Shown piece after piece: positions 43,719 through 53,900 of a stretch of DNA of 64,000 nucleotides. Source of the stretch: UBA2396 sp038042175 (GTDB lineage Bacteria > Planctomycetota > Phycisphaerae > Phycisphaerales > UBA1924); contig CAYHQQ010000004.1 of NCBI GenBank assembly GCA_964358855.1, forward strand, positions 75,044 to 139,043, read 5' to 3'. The notes below the pieces were generated by a model. It saw only the letters and a program-made list of their open reading frames with translations. It was not told the DNA's origin and searched no databases. The first letter of the stretch is position 1. Each line of letters begins with the position of its first letter. The position numbers and the translations under genes were made by a program.

Positions 43719-44918
43719 ATGGTGTATCATTGGCCCCCTGTGCTTGAGACGTTTCTCCAAACCCTGATGGATGGCCTGGCCGTTGGAAGCCTCTACGCGC
43801 TCATCGCGCTGGGCTACACGATGGTCTACGGCATTCTCAAGTTCATCAACTTCGCCCATTCCGACGTCTTTGTGCTCGGCGCCTGGCTCTCCTACTCGAT
43901 CGCGGTCTCGGGCGGGCTCTCGGCCGATCCGGCAACCCCTATCACCCCTTGGGTCTGGTGGGCGGCCGGCGTCAGCGTGGGTGTGGCTGTGCTCATGCAG
44001 CTCTACGACCGCGTGGTCTTTGATCGATTGCCCATCGGGGCCAGAGAGCGGCTTCCCGCCCCCGGCATGGGAACCACGTTCACCATCGTGAGTGTGTGGG
44101 GGTGGATCGCTATCGGCCTGGTGCTCCTGGCCAGGGGGATCGGTGAGGGCTCGCTTCCCCAGAGCACCGCGCGAACGGTGTCGGGAGGCGTCATCCTCAT
44201 CGCGGCGATGGCCGCGTGCGGCCTGGTCGGTTTCAGCCTGGAAAGGGCGGCCTACAAGCCCCTGCGCAAGGCGCCCAGGCTCAACGTCCTGATTACCGCC
44301 ATCGGAGTCAGCCTCCTCCTCCAGAACGCCGGACAGCTCGACTGGATGTTTGGCACCCGGCCCCAGGGCATGCCCACGCTGCTCCCCGACCTGACCCTGG
44401 CGACCTTTGGCGGCGACAATGGCGCGTCGCCCGTGAAGCTCCAGCTCATCGACGTCGTTGGAGCGGGCACGGCCGTCGTGCTCATGATCCTGCTCGACAT
44501 CCTGGTCTTCCGCACCAAACTCGGACGCGCGATGCGGGCCGTCAGCTTCAACGACCGCAACGCCTCGCTCATGGGCATCCCCGTCGACCAGGTCATCAGC
44601 TTCACGTTCGTGCTCGGAGCGGTTCTTGCGGCGGCGGCGGGGTTCCTCTTCGGCCAGAAGTACTCGGGCCTCAACCAGACCGCCGCGCCCATCTGGGTCC
44701 TCCTGGGGCTCAAGGCCTTCGTGGCGGCGGTGGTGGGGGGGATCGGGAACATCCGCGGCGCGATGCTTGGCGGGCTCCTGATCGGCTCGGCGGAGATGTT
44801 CGCCAAACGGTACCAGTCGCCGGCGATCGCGGATATCTATGTCTTTGTGATTCTCATCCTCGTCCTCCTGTTCAAGCCCACGGGCTTGCTTGGGACAAGG
44901 CTTCAGGAGAAGGTCTGA
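43719..44918 (+). CDS. livH: Branched-chain amino acid ABC permease (LivH)
   Basis: 399 residues, somewhat longer than the usual 300. Membrane permease of the LivH/UrtB type: GLAVGSLYALIALGYTMVYG, FINFAHSDVFVLGAW (typical), and SFTFVLGAVLAAAAGFLFGQ with LGLKAFVAAVVGGIGNIRGA at the end. ATG at 43719 follows GAAGG. It starts the set livH-livM-livG-livF on one strand. No livK-type binding protein is in the window, so the substrate (branched-chain amino acids, urea or amides) is not settled. Confidence 0.93.
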   Translation: MVYHWPPVLETFLQTLMDGLAVGSLYALIALGYTMVYGILKFINFAHSDVFVLGAWLSYSIAVSGGLSADPATPITPWVWWAAGVSVGVAVLMQLYDRVVFDRLPIGARERLPAPGMGTTFTIVSVWGWIAIGLVLLARGIGEGSLPQSTARTVSGGVILIAAMAACGLVGFSLERAAYKPLRKAPRLNVLITAIGVSLLLQNAGQLDWMFGTRPQGMPTLLPDLTLATFGGDNGASPVKLQLIDVVGAGTAVVLMILLDILVFRTKLGRAMRAVSFNDRNASLMGIPVDQVISFTFVLGAVLAAAAGFLFGQKYSGLNQTAAPIWVLLGLKAFVAAVVGGIGNIRGAMLGGLLIGSAEMFAKRYQSPAIADIYVFVILILVLLFKPTGLLGTRLQEKV

Positions 44919-44960
44919 TCGGGCGGGCGGTCTCTGCCCTTTGGCCCAGGAGATGTGCTG

Positions 44961-46397
44961 GTGGCAGAGCTTCGGATCCAAGCCCGCGAACTAAGGCCCA
45001 GCCTCGTCCCCACGGCGGCGCTCAGCGTCATGCCGTTCGCGACTGTGCTTCTGCTGGCCATCGTGGCCCAGCTCGTGCTCGCCCCCTGGATGGTCGCCAA
45101 CCACTGGGACTTCCAGGCCAAGATCGGCCTCGACATCGCGACCTCCATCGTGCTGGCGGTGAGCCTGACCATGGTCAACGGGTTCACGGGTCAATTCTCC
45201 ATCGGGCACGCGGCCTTCATGGCCGTCGGGGCCTACGCGTCGGCCATGATCGTGTACTACGGATCCTTCAGGCTTCTGGGCAACGTGAACATGAACGGCG
45301 GCCTGGTCAGCTCGATGATTTTCGAGCCCGCCCGCACCGCTCCGATCCTGACACTGGCCGATGGTCTCTTCGCGTTGTCGCTGATCGTCGGAGGACTGGT
45401 CGCGGCGATCTGCGGGTACGTCGTCGGCCTGCCCTCCCTTCGGCTCAAGGGCGACTACCTCGCCATCGTCACACTGGGGTTCGGGGAGATCGTTCGCGTC
45501 CTGGTGCAGTCTCAGACCACCGAGGTCCTGTCGGAAGGTTCGAGCGTCACGCAGGAACACCTCGACTCGATCAGCGCCTGGAGTGCCCTGACGACCGACG
45601 ACACCATGATGGCCGAGCAGATCGCCAAGGTGCCCTGGTACCTGTGGCCCAGGTACACCGGGGGCGCGCTGGGGTTTGGAGGCCTTCCCTCCTACACCAG
45701 TCTTTTCTGGGTCGTCCTCGCCGCCGGGGTCACACTCGTCGTGGCGTTCCGGCTCAAGCGGAGCAGCTTCGGGCGTGCGTTCCTGTCGATCCGGGAGGAC
45801 GAGATCGCCGCCAACTCCATGGGCGTTAACGTCACCGCGTACAAAGTCCGGGCCTTCGTGATCGCCGCGTTCTTCGCCGGCATCGCCGGCGGACTCTACG
45901 CCCACACCACCGGTGTCCAGCTCAAGGCCGATGAGCTGGGATTCCAGAAGTCGTTCGACATCATCATCATGGTGGTGCTGGGTGGCCTGGGCTCGATCTC
46001 AGGTGCGTCGGTGGCCGCCATCATCGTCACCATCCTCCCCGAGCTCCTTCGCAAGCCCGAGACGCTGGGCGACTGCTGGCCCTGGGGCCTTGGTCTGCTC
46101 GTCGTGGGTATCGCGATCGCCATTGGCATGCATCGGGCGAAACGTTCCGCGGCCCTGGGCAAGGCCCTGATCACCACGGGCGCGGTGGCCCTCTTTCTCT
46201 CCGCGATCGCGCTGCTGGCCGCACACAACAAGTTCGACATCGGTCCCTACCGCATGGTCCTCTTCGCCATCGCACTGGTCGCGATGATGCTGCTGAGGCC
46301 CCAGGGGCTCTTTGGCGTGCAGGAGATCTGGGACCGCGGACTCTGGCGCGAGATCTTCCGCAAGGCACCGGCAAAGAGAGGGGGGCCGGCGGCGTGA
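44961..46397 (+). CDS. livM: Branched-chain amino acid ABC permease (LivM)
   Basis: 478 residues. LivM/UrtC-type permease: SLTMVNGFTGQFSIGHAAFM, GLPSLRLKGDYLAIVTLGFG, FRLKRSSFGRAFLSIREDEI and IIMVVLGGLGSISGASVAAI match the family. GTG at 44961 with CAGGAG eight bases upstream is preferred over an earlier GTG at 44955. A long periplasmic insert of about 55 residues lies near the middle. The stop overlaps the livG start by four bases (GTGA). Confidence 0.93.
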   Translation: MAELRIQARELRPSLVPTAALSVMPFATVLLLAIVAQLVLAPWMVANHWDFQAKIGLDIATSIVLAVSLTMVNGFTGQFSIGHAAFMAVGAYASAMIVYYGSFRLLGNVNMNGGLVSSMIFEPARTAPILTLADGLFALSLIVGGLVAAICGYVVGLPSLRLKGDYLAIVTLGFGEIVRVLVQSQTTEVLSEGSSVTQEHLDSISAWSALTTDDTMMAEQIAKVPWYLWPRYTGGALGFGGLPSYTSLFWVVLAAGVTLVVAFRLKRSSFGRAFLSIREDEIAANSMGVNVTAYKVRAFVIAAFFAGIAGGLYAHTTGVQLKADELGFQKSFDIIIMVVLGGLGSISGASVAAIIVTILPELLRKPETLGDCWPWGLGLLVVGIAIAIGMHRAKRSAALGKALITTGAVALFLSAIALLAAHNKFDIGPYRMVLFAIALVAMMLLRPQGLFGVQEIWDRGLWREIFRKAPAKRGGPAA

Positions 46398-47191
46398 GCG
46401 ATCAAGCGAACAAGGGCGTCCCGATTCTCGAAGTGCGCGGCGTGAACAAGGCGTTCGGCGGGCTCAAGGCGGTCCAGGACTTCAGCCTGGCGATCCGCCA
46501 GGGCGAGATCGTCGGGCTGATCGGGCCCAATGGCGCGGGGAAGACGACCTGCTTCAACCTCCTCACCGGGGTCTACACGCCCGACACCGGTGCGGTGATG
46601 CTCGAAGGTCGTTCGATCGTCGGTACCAAGCCTCACAAGATCGCCGGCCTGGGCATGGCCCGGACTTTCCAGAACATCCGCCTCTTCGGCGAGCTCTCCG
46701 TGCTCGACAACGTCCGCCTCGCCAGCCACCTTCGTGTCACCCACACCATGCTGGGCGCGGTCCTGCGATCCCCGTGGCACAGGGCCGAGGAACGGGCGAT
46801 CCGCGTGCGGGCGATGGATCTCCTTCGCGTGTTCGCCCTCGAATCGCGGTACGACGAGCAGGCCAAGAGCCTGCCCTACGGCGACCAGCGGCGCCTGGAG
46901 ATCGCCCGCGCGCTGGCGACCGAACCCCGCGTGCTCCTGCTCGACGAGCCGGCGGCGGGCATGAATCCCCAGGAAAAGGTCGAGCTGCGCAAGCTGATCC
47001 TGGGAATCCGCGAGCGATTCGGCGTCGCGATCCTCCTCATCGAGCACGACATGAGCGTGGTGATGAATCTCTGCGAACAGATCACTGTCCTGAACTTCGG
47101 CCAGACCATCGCCTCGGGAACCCCCGTTGAGGTGCAGGGCAACCCCAAGGTCGTCGAGGCCTACCTCGGCACCGAAGTGGGGGCCCCATGA
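46394..47191 (+). CDS. livG: Branched-chain amino acid ABC ATPase (LivG)
   Basis: 265 residues. ABC motifs: Walker A GPNGAGKTT, signature LPYGDQRRLEIARAL (LivG-type variant of LSGGQ), Walker B RVLLLDEPAAGMNP, and switch IEHDMSVVM. The AGMNP after Walker B is typical of LivG. GTG start overlaps the livM stop, and its own stop overlaps the livF ATG (ATGA). Confidence 0.95.
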   Translation: MSDQANKGVPILEVRGVNKAFGGLKAVQDFSLAIRQGEIVGLIGPNGAGKTTCFNLLTGVYTPDTGAVMLEGRSIVGTKPHKIAGLGMARTFQNIRLFGELSVLDNVRLASHLRVTHTMLGAVLRSPWHRAEERAIRVRAMDLLRVFALESRYDEQAKSLPYGDQRRLEIARALATEPRVLLLDEPAAGMNPQEKVELRKLILGIRERFGVAILLIEHDMSVVMNLCEQITVLNFGQTIASGTPVEVQGNPKVVEAYLGTEVGAP

Positions 47192-47910
47192 GCAAACCCC
47201 CGATGCTCGAGATCCGGGACCTGGTGGTCAGCTACGGCGCGGTCCGTGCCCTGCACGGCGTGTCCCTGCGCGTCGAGCAGGGGGAGGTCGTCACACTCAT
47301 CGGGTGCAACGGGGCAGGGAAGTCCACCACGCTCAGGGCGATCTCGGGCCTGGCCCGGGCCGCGGCGGGCGCGATCGAGTTCGAGGGGCGGGCGATCCAC
47401 CGCATGCCGCCGCACGAAATCGTGCGCCTGGGCGTTGCGCACGCCCCCGAGGGGCGTGGCATCTTCGCGAACATGACGGTCGACGAGAATCTCGAGCTCG
47501 GGGCGTACACGCGGAGCGACAAGGCGGGGATTGCCAAGGATCGCGAGTGGGCGCTCACGCTCTTCCCACGCCTGGGCGAGCGGCTCAAGCAGAACGCGGG
47601 CACCCTCTCGGGGGGCGAGCAGCAGATGCTGGCGATCGCCCGGGCGATTCTGACCAAGCCCCGCTTGCTCCTGCTCGACGAACCAAGCCTGGGGCTCGCC
47701 CCGCAGGTCGTGCAGACGATCTTCAAGATCGTGCGGGAGATCAACGCCGCGGGAACCACGATCCTGCTGGTCGAGCAGAACGCCCACATGGCCCTGAAGG
47801 TCGCCCACCGCGCGTACGTGCTCGAGGTTGGAGAGATCAAGATGTCGGGCAAGGCAGCCGACCTGGCGGCGAGCGACGAGGTTCGCAAGGCATATCTGGG
47901 CGTGGGATGA
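47188..47910 (+). CDS. livF: Branched-chain amino acid ABC ATPase (LivF)
   Basis: 240 residues, the usual LivF length. Walker A GCNGAGKST, signature TLSGGEQQMLAIARAI, Walker B RLLLLDEPSLGLAP, and LVEQNAHMAL as the switch-region motif typical of LivF. It closes the operon. With LivG it powers uptake through the two permeases. Confidence 0.95.
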   Translation: MSKPPMLEIRDLVVSYGAVRALHGVSLRVEQGEVVTLIGCNGAGKSTTLRAISGLARAAAGAIEFEGRAIHRMPPHEIVRLGVAHAPEGRGIFANMTVDENLELGAYTRSDKAGIAKDREWALTLFPRLGERLKQNAGTLSGGEQQMLAIARAILTKPRLLLLDEPSLGLAPQVVQTIFKIVREINAAGTTILLVEQNAHMALKVAHRAYVLEVGEIKMSGKAADLAASDEVRKAYLGVG

Positions 47911-48073
47911 ACCGGTGCCGGGCGGGCGATCACCCGATTGCGGACTTGGAGCACGAAAATCGCTTGGGAGGCTGGACGCCACGCCGGCGGGTCAGGAAAC
48001 GGGTAGACTACCGGCCCGTGGGTGTCTGTTTGGGACCCTTGGCGACCGGCGGTGGACGTACGTGGAGCGATCG

Positions 48074-50140
48074 TTGAGTACCCTGCTTCCCAGCTTCGTG
48101 TTTGCCGAACTCCCCAGCGAACTGCCGGCCGGTTTTTCGGCCGTGCCGTTGACGCTGGAGCAACAGGCGTCGGCAAGCCGCTTGTGCGTGGTTGTCCGCA
48201 GTGCTCGCGATGGGGCCGCGACGCCCAAGGGGGAACAGTCGCCCCTGATCGTGCTGCGTGAGATGCTCGACGCCCGGGTGCTGCTGGGGGCGCTGTGCGA
48301 CGCGGGCGGGGCGGTGCACGAGTTCCTGGAACTCTGGGTGCAGGATGTCTCGGGGCTCGACGGCGCGCTGCCGACCTACCGCGAATCGCAGAACAACGCC
48401 ACCCTCGACGAGCGTTGGGGCGTGCGGGCGACGGCGGTCGAGCGTGTGAATCATGGCGGACGCCACTCCACCGGGTGGGAGACCGCACATCCCGAGCCCA
48501 TGTTCGTCGACGTGAAGCGCGGCGTGCCCTTGCGGGCGGTCGATCGTGGCGGAATGCCCTGGGTGCTGTGCGAGGACGACGAGTTTCTGCGTCGCAAAGG
48601 CAAGCAGGGATATGGCGAGTCGCTCGAGCGCTACCTCTATCTTCCCGCGAGCGGCGAGAAATCGAATCTGGTGGGGATCGCCGGGCCCGAGGCACTTCTT
48701 CCGTTCGATCTCCCACGGGCGGTCGGCCTTGGCGCCGACGCGGTCGCGGTGAATCCCGGCGGCGGGCTCATGCTCGTGCTGCCCCTGGCGCAGGTGAGCT
48801 TCGAGCAGTTCGTCGACGCGATGGGCGGAGCCGGACAGGAAGGCTCTCCCGAGAGCGTGCTCAGAGCTCGCGCTCAGCAGGTCTCGGGTGCCAGCGGCGA
48901 GGTCTCGCGCAGCGGCGCGTCCTACGGCGGGATGGCCGGGTGGTTCGGTCCGACGTCTGCCAGCGCGAACCGAAGACTCGGCGAGGTCCTGCACCTCAAG
49001 CTCCGGATGCTCTCTGAGGCCGTCGGCGCGGTGCGCTCGGCGAGCGAGCGCGGACCACTGCTCAATCTGCACGCCGAGAGTTTCCGCGTGCGACTGGTCG
49101 AGGGCGGCAACGGCTCGGCGGGCTTGCCGATGTGGTGGACCGGCCGCGTGTCGCTGGTGATGCCCGGCGAGGCGATCGAACTGCCCATCCCGGCCGCCAA
49201 GGACAAGTATTTCCTGGTGGGGACCGACCGGCTGTCTGTTTATTCGCCCACAACCATGCGAAGCTCCATCCAGGGTCGCGGCGTGATGCGCCTTCGCCGG
49301 GTGGTCGACGCCGCGACAGGTTCGAGCGGCGGCTCGCCCGCCAGCGAGTCGGGCCTGCAGTTCGGCACGTTCTTCGAGGGAACGCTCGCCAGCCACGAGA
49401 GGCTGAGCCTTGGGCCCAACGATCTGATCTGGCTGCGGATGACCGTGGCGGGCGTCCGCCTCGATTGTTACGCGACCTCTCAGGGCAAGCCGGGCGGAAT
49501 CGCGGGCGAACTTCGGATCCAGACGCTCGCGCAGGAATACCCCCCCGAGGCCGTCGCCCGGCTGAGACAGGCCGAGGGCGTTCCGATCCCCGACGTCATG
49601 TTCGAGGTCCTGCCGCTGCTCTCCACCCCGTTCGATCTCTACTCGATGGGAGTCCTGGCCGCCCGAACGCTCTTGGTGAATCAGACCACGACGCTCCCCG
49701 TCGTCCTCGACGATCTTCTGAGCCTTGGGGGACTACTCGCCGGCGAGAAGCCGCCCACCGATCCCTCCGTTGACCTCACGACCTCGCTGGGCGAGATGAT
49801 CGGCAAGGCTCTGGCCGCCGAGCCGCGGCTTCTCGAAGCCCTGGGGTGCCATCGCCTGGTGAGCGACAAGGTCGATCCGGCCATCGCGGCGGCCCTGATC
49901 CCCGGCAAGCTCTGGCACCAGGTCCTGGCCACCATCTTGCGGACCTTTCCAGGGATGGGGTGGTTCTCCAAGTGCAAGGACTATGGCGACGCGCCCAGTG
50001 GTGCTCCGTACCGAGTCTACGACTCGCTGATGGACAACCTGCACGCCCTCCTCATCAAGACCCGATCGCTGATGGTCTCAGACCAGGCCCTTTCGCGGGA
50101 GGTGCAGGGTGTGGTTCGGGAACTGCTCCTGCGGGTCTAG
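48074..50140 (+). CDS. Large protein with a possible degenerate kinase-like segment
   Basis: 688 residues from the TTG at 48074 (GGAG six bases upstream); upstream in-frame GTG codons exist but lack a site. No membrane segment. It contains a C-terminal stretch that resembles a protein-kinase C-lobe (STPFDLYSMGVLAARTLL, the conserved D-x-S-x-G of subdomain IX), but no clear HRD, DFG or Gly-rich loop was found, so it would be at best a remnant of a kinase fold. The N-terminal 300 residues (SSFVFAELPSELPAGF-like opening, FLRRKGKQGYGESLERYLYL) match nothing I recognise. It leads the module with the lipoprotein and the pseudokinase and is probably co-transcribed. Confidence 0.7.
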   Translation: MSTLLPSFVFAELPSELPAGFSAVPLTLEQQASASRLCVVVRSARDGAATPKGEQSPLIVLREMLDARVLLGALCDAGGAVHEFLELWVQDVSGLDGALPTYRESQNNATLDERWGVRATAVERVNHGGRHSTGWETAHPEPMFVDVKRGVPLRAVDRGGMPWVLCEDDEFLRRKGKQGYGESLERYLYLPASGEKSNLVGIAGPEALLPFDLPRAVGLGADAVAVNPGGGLMLVLPLAQVSFEQFVDAMGGAGQEGSPESVLRARAQQVSGASGEVSRSGASYGGMAGWFGPTSASANRRLGEVLHLKLRMLSEAVGAVRSASERGPLLNLHAESFRVRLVEGGNGSAGLPMWWTGRVSLVMPGEAIELPIPAAKDKYFLVGTDRLSVYSPTTMRSSIQGRGVMRLRRVVDAATGSSGGSPASESGLQFGTFFEGTLASHERLSLGPNDLIWLRMTVAGVRLDCYATSQGKPGGIAGELRIQTLAQEYPPEAVARLRQAEGVPIPDVMFEVLPLLSTPFDLYSMGVLAARTLLVNQTTTLPVVLDDLLSLGGLLAGEKPPTDPSVDLTTSLGEMIGKALAAEPRLLEALGCHRLVSDKVDPAIAAALIPGKLWHQVLATILRTFPGMGWFSKCKDYGDAPSGAPYRVYDSLMDNLHALLIKTRSLMVSDQALSREVQGVVRELLLRV

Positions 50141-50272
50141 GATTACCCTCTTGGGGGTCGCCAGGGAGTTCCCGCCCCGCTTTGACGTGCGGCGTTGGTT
50201 CATGTACCCTTCGCAGACTCCCAAAGCTTGTCCCCAAACGGGCGGGTCAGGCATGGGGTCAGGAGATTTGCC

Positions 50273-50827
50273 ATGCCTCGATTGCTTGCCGCGTCCATTC
50301 TGGCGATCGTGACCGTTTTCCTGGTCGGATGCGACTCGCCCGCCCCGGGGATGTACGACATCGTCATGACGCTCGACCCCACACTGAAGACCGCGGGCAC
50401 GCAGAACTTCCCGCCCGTGACCTGCCAGGTCGTTGGTGTGGCCAACAAGGCCGAACGCGATCAGATCCTCGCCACAACGGTGAGCTCGCAGCTTGGCAAG
50501 AGTGCGGCCGATCTCAAGGCGTCCAACGTCCTGACCTTTGATCCCAGCCAGGCCGCCAACGGATCCATGGTGATTTCCAAGACCAATCCCATGTGGACGG
50601 CGTGGAAGTCGCCCCAGTTCATCATCGTGACGGCCAACATTCCCGACGTGAAGGCGGGCGCAGGTGGGAACGTGAACGACCCGCGTCGCGTCTGGTTCTC
50701 GACCAACAAGCTGAGGTGGGACGCCGGCAAGGCGACCATCAAGTTCAGGGTGATGCGCGACAGGATCATGAAGGAGACCGCCGAGACTCCGCTGGATCCC
50801 AAGCTGGTCACTCCCGACGAGTTCTGA
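50273..50827 (+). CDS. Lipoprotein, weakly TssJ-like
   Basis: 184 residues from the ATG at 50273, with AGGAG eight bases upstream. Lipobox FLVGC gives an acylated Cys near residue 20. The mature part is beta-rich (MYDIVMTLDPTLKTA, TANIPDVKAGAGGNVNDPRR, KATIKFRVMRDRI). Length, lipid anchor and strand pattern are compatible with TssJ-type secretion lipoproteins, but the match is weak and no type VI genes are near. It lies between the 688-aa and 1497-aa genes on the same strand, which suggests a working set. Confidence 0.7.
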   Translation: MPRLLAASILAIVTVFLVGCDSPAPGMYDIVMTLDPTLKTAGTQNFPPVTCQVVGVANKAERDQILATTVSSQLGKSAADLKASNVLTFDPSQAANGSMVISKTNPMWTAWKSPQFIIVTANIPDVKAGAGGNVNDPRRVWFSTNKLRWDAGKATIKFRVMRDRIMKETAETPLDPKLVTPDEF

Positions 50828-50946
50828 CGCAGGGCGAGTCGGGTGCGGCTCGGGCGCCCCGACTGGTGCGTTGCGTCGGTCCGATAGAGGCGATCGGGCG
50901 CGTCATCGATCGTCCTGTGTGGTCTCGGGCGCGATAGGGATTCTCA

Positions 50947-53900
50947 ATGGCTGTCTGGGGCTCGTACGAGTCGGGCAAGGAACTCGCGCAGAGCGGCGTG
51001 GGTGTCCTGTGGGCTGCGCGCCCCGCGGGGGCGCCCGGCAGCGAAGAGCGGTTCGTCATCAAGACCAATGAGGGACTGCTTTTCCTGGGGGATGCCGAGC
51101 AGACCGAACGCGGGTCGGCGATGTTCCTGGAGAGCGCCCAGGCCCAGAAGGCACTCTCCGATGCGGGCGTGCCCGGTTGGGCACGTATCCTGGAGATCGG
51201 AAGGACCGACGCCGGTGCGTACTACGTCGCCGATCGATACCAGAGAAGCGTCCAGAAGATCGTCGTCCGCGGGATCAAAGTCGGCGCCGCCGGACTCCGC
51301 CAGGTGGTCACCGGCATCGTGGACGCGCTGGTCGAGCTGCGCACCAGAGCTTCAAGGCCCCATGGGAATCTCAAGACGACCAACGTGCTCATCGGCGGCC
51401 CCGACGGCCCGACGGTGGACCGGGACCCGATCGTCCTGACCGACCTTAAGCCCGCCTCGACCCTCTCGCCAAAGGACGCCGAGGATGACATCCGGGCGAT
51501 CGGACGCCTGGTGTACGAGATGGTCATGCTCCGCACGCCCCGCGACAGCGTGGGCCTGACGGTGAGCATGACGTCCGACTGGTCACGCCTGGGCGGTTCG
51601 GCGCTCGCGTGGATCGACTTCGTCAACCGCCTGCTCGATGTGACGCCCGGGCGGGCGCTGCCGGATCTCTCAGAGCTCAAGGACCTGATTCCCGGCACTG
51701 GCTCGGCGGTCACCTCGGGGCGCAAGCTGCCGCTGCTGGCGGTCGGGGGCGTGCTGACCCTCGCGATCGCGGGCGGGATCGTCTACTTCGCGATACGTCC
51801 AAAGCCAATCCAGGGCGGCGGCGGCGGCGGGGGCTTGGTCGAGAGGCCGCCCGAGGACATCAACGACGCGAACTGGAAGTCGCTGATGAGCTTCGTCACC
51901 AACGTGCTTTCGCGTCGGACGATCATTAAGGACCGGCTGATGGGCGACCGAGCTGTGTGGGGCGAGGTGCCGCCGCGCGTGCAGGACATTCTCGGTGGCA
52001 CGGGCCTTGAGATGCCCTGGGATTTCCTGCCCCGGCCCGAGAACGGGTGGGGCGACAACGCCATCCTGAGCAAGGCGCAGTACGTTCCCTCGGGCTGGGA
52101 AGGCCCCACGGGAATCGCCAAGGGCAACACCAAGCAACTCGAGGAGTGGCGTGCCAAAGCGGCGATCCTGCTCGACCGGGCCAAGGCGGTCGATTCCTGG
52201 ATGAAGGGCATCCTCCCCGCCGACATCGAGAAAGAGTGGGAGACGCCCGCGTGGGAGACGTTCGGCTGGACCGCGCAGTTGAGCGAGCTTGCGCGCCTTC
52301 GTGGAGTGCTGTCGACACCGATGGGCGAGATGAAGCTCGCCAAAGAGGAAGATCTGGTCACCGCCGTGCGCTTCGCCCAGCAGGGCAAGCAGCTCGGCCA
52401 GGCGACCAAAGCGCTCGTCGGCAGCATGAAGGCGCTGGACGAATCGGGCGACGAGGCTCTCAAGCAGTTCGCCGGCGCGGTCAGGGCCCACACCAGCGGC
52501 GTTGAGTTCAAGGACCTGATCGCGAAGGTGAAAGAATCCCACGAGCTCGCGCGTGACATCGCCGCCCGACTCGCCGACAAGTCCAGGTGGGACTACGCGG
52601 AGTTCAGCGCCCGGTTCAAGGCGAACCACGCCGAGCAGATGAGCGGGGGCGACAAGAAGCTGGCGATGAGCGACTTTTCGGTGTGGAAGGTGGGCGCCGG
52701 CTCCGCCGACTTCAGCCTCGACGAGAAGGCGACGGCCGACCTTCGCGCCCGCGCTCTTGCGGCAAAGGCCAAGGCCGACGCCGGGATCGAGGAACTCCCG
52801 AAGGCTCAGGCGGACCCCAAGCGCAAGGCCAAACTCGTCAAGGCGAAGGTGGACGAGGACAAGCTGCTCAAAGACCTGACCGACGCGAGGCAGTCGGTGG
52901 AGCCTCTGGCCAAGGAGACCGTCTTCGCCTCCAACAAAGCGAGACTGGAGGCCAGCCTCGCCTCGTTCGAGAAGCTCGCGGGCCGGGCCGACGAGATCCC
53001 GCGTCGCGGAGACTTCGACACTTTCACCTCACTCGAGAAGTTCTTCACGAGCGCCGCGAACACGAACCTGGGCCCGGGCTTTCGGGAGGTGCTGATCAAG
53101 CAGATCGGACTTCAGAAGTCCAATCCAGATCTGTCGGTTGTTCAGGACACGCTGGGCGACGGCTGGCTCGCGGGCCTCAAGGCGCTTGAGGATGCCGCGG
53201 GAAACGCCATGCCCGCCAAGTTCGGCGCCGAGCTCGGTCCCGAGGCCGCGATGTTCGACGGCATCCTCGCCACCCAGCGCAAGGCGGCGCTCAAGGCGGT
53301 CGGCGATGGCGTCACTGTGCTCCCCGTCGAGCAGCACATCAACGCGGCCGCAACGCTCAAACCCGTGACCGATTATTTGGCGTTCAAGCAGAACCTCGCG
53401 GGCATCGTGAAGAACGCCGCAGAGTCCACCGTGCTGATGAAGAGCGGCGACTGGAAAGCGACCGACGCCAAGGGCAAGGCCGCGTTCGACGAGATCGGCA
53501 GGCTCCCGGCGATCAAGCTGCTGGCCGAGGACAAGGCCTTGCCGCTCAACGCACTGGCCGCCTGGAAGAAGGACTACGACGAGATCGAGCGCCTGCGTGC
53601 GGCCATCGCAAACCCCGCGGGCACGTCCTTCGACGCGGCGGTGAAGGGCGTTCTGGACGCGCCCGCCGATGTGCTCAACCGCGTGCTGCTCGCCTGGAAT
53701 CTGGTGCTCAAGCTCGACGCCGCCGCGCCATCGACCGACAAGGCAAGGCTCGACGCCCTGGACAAGGCCGCCCGCGACGTGGTGGTGAAGATCGAAGTGC
53801 GTAAGCCGGCCACCGCGTCCCAGCTCAAGGCCCAGATCGACAAGGACAAGGAGGCGATCTGGCTGGGCTTCATGGCACGCGTGGCCGACCTCCCAGACGA

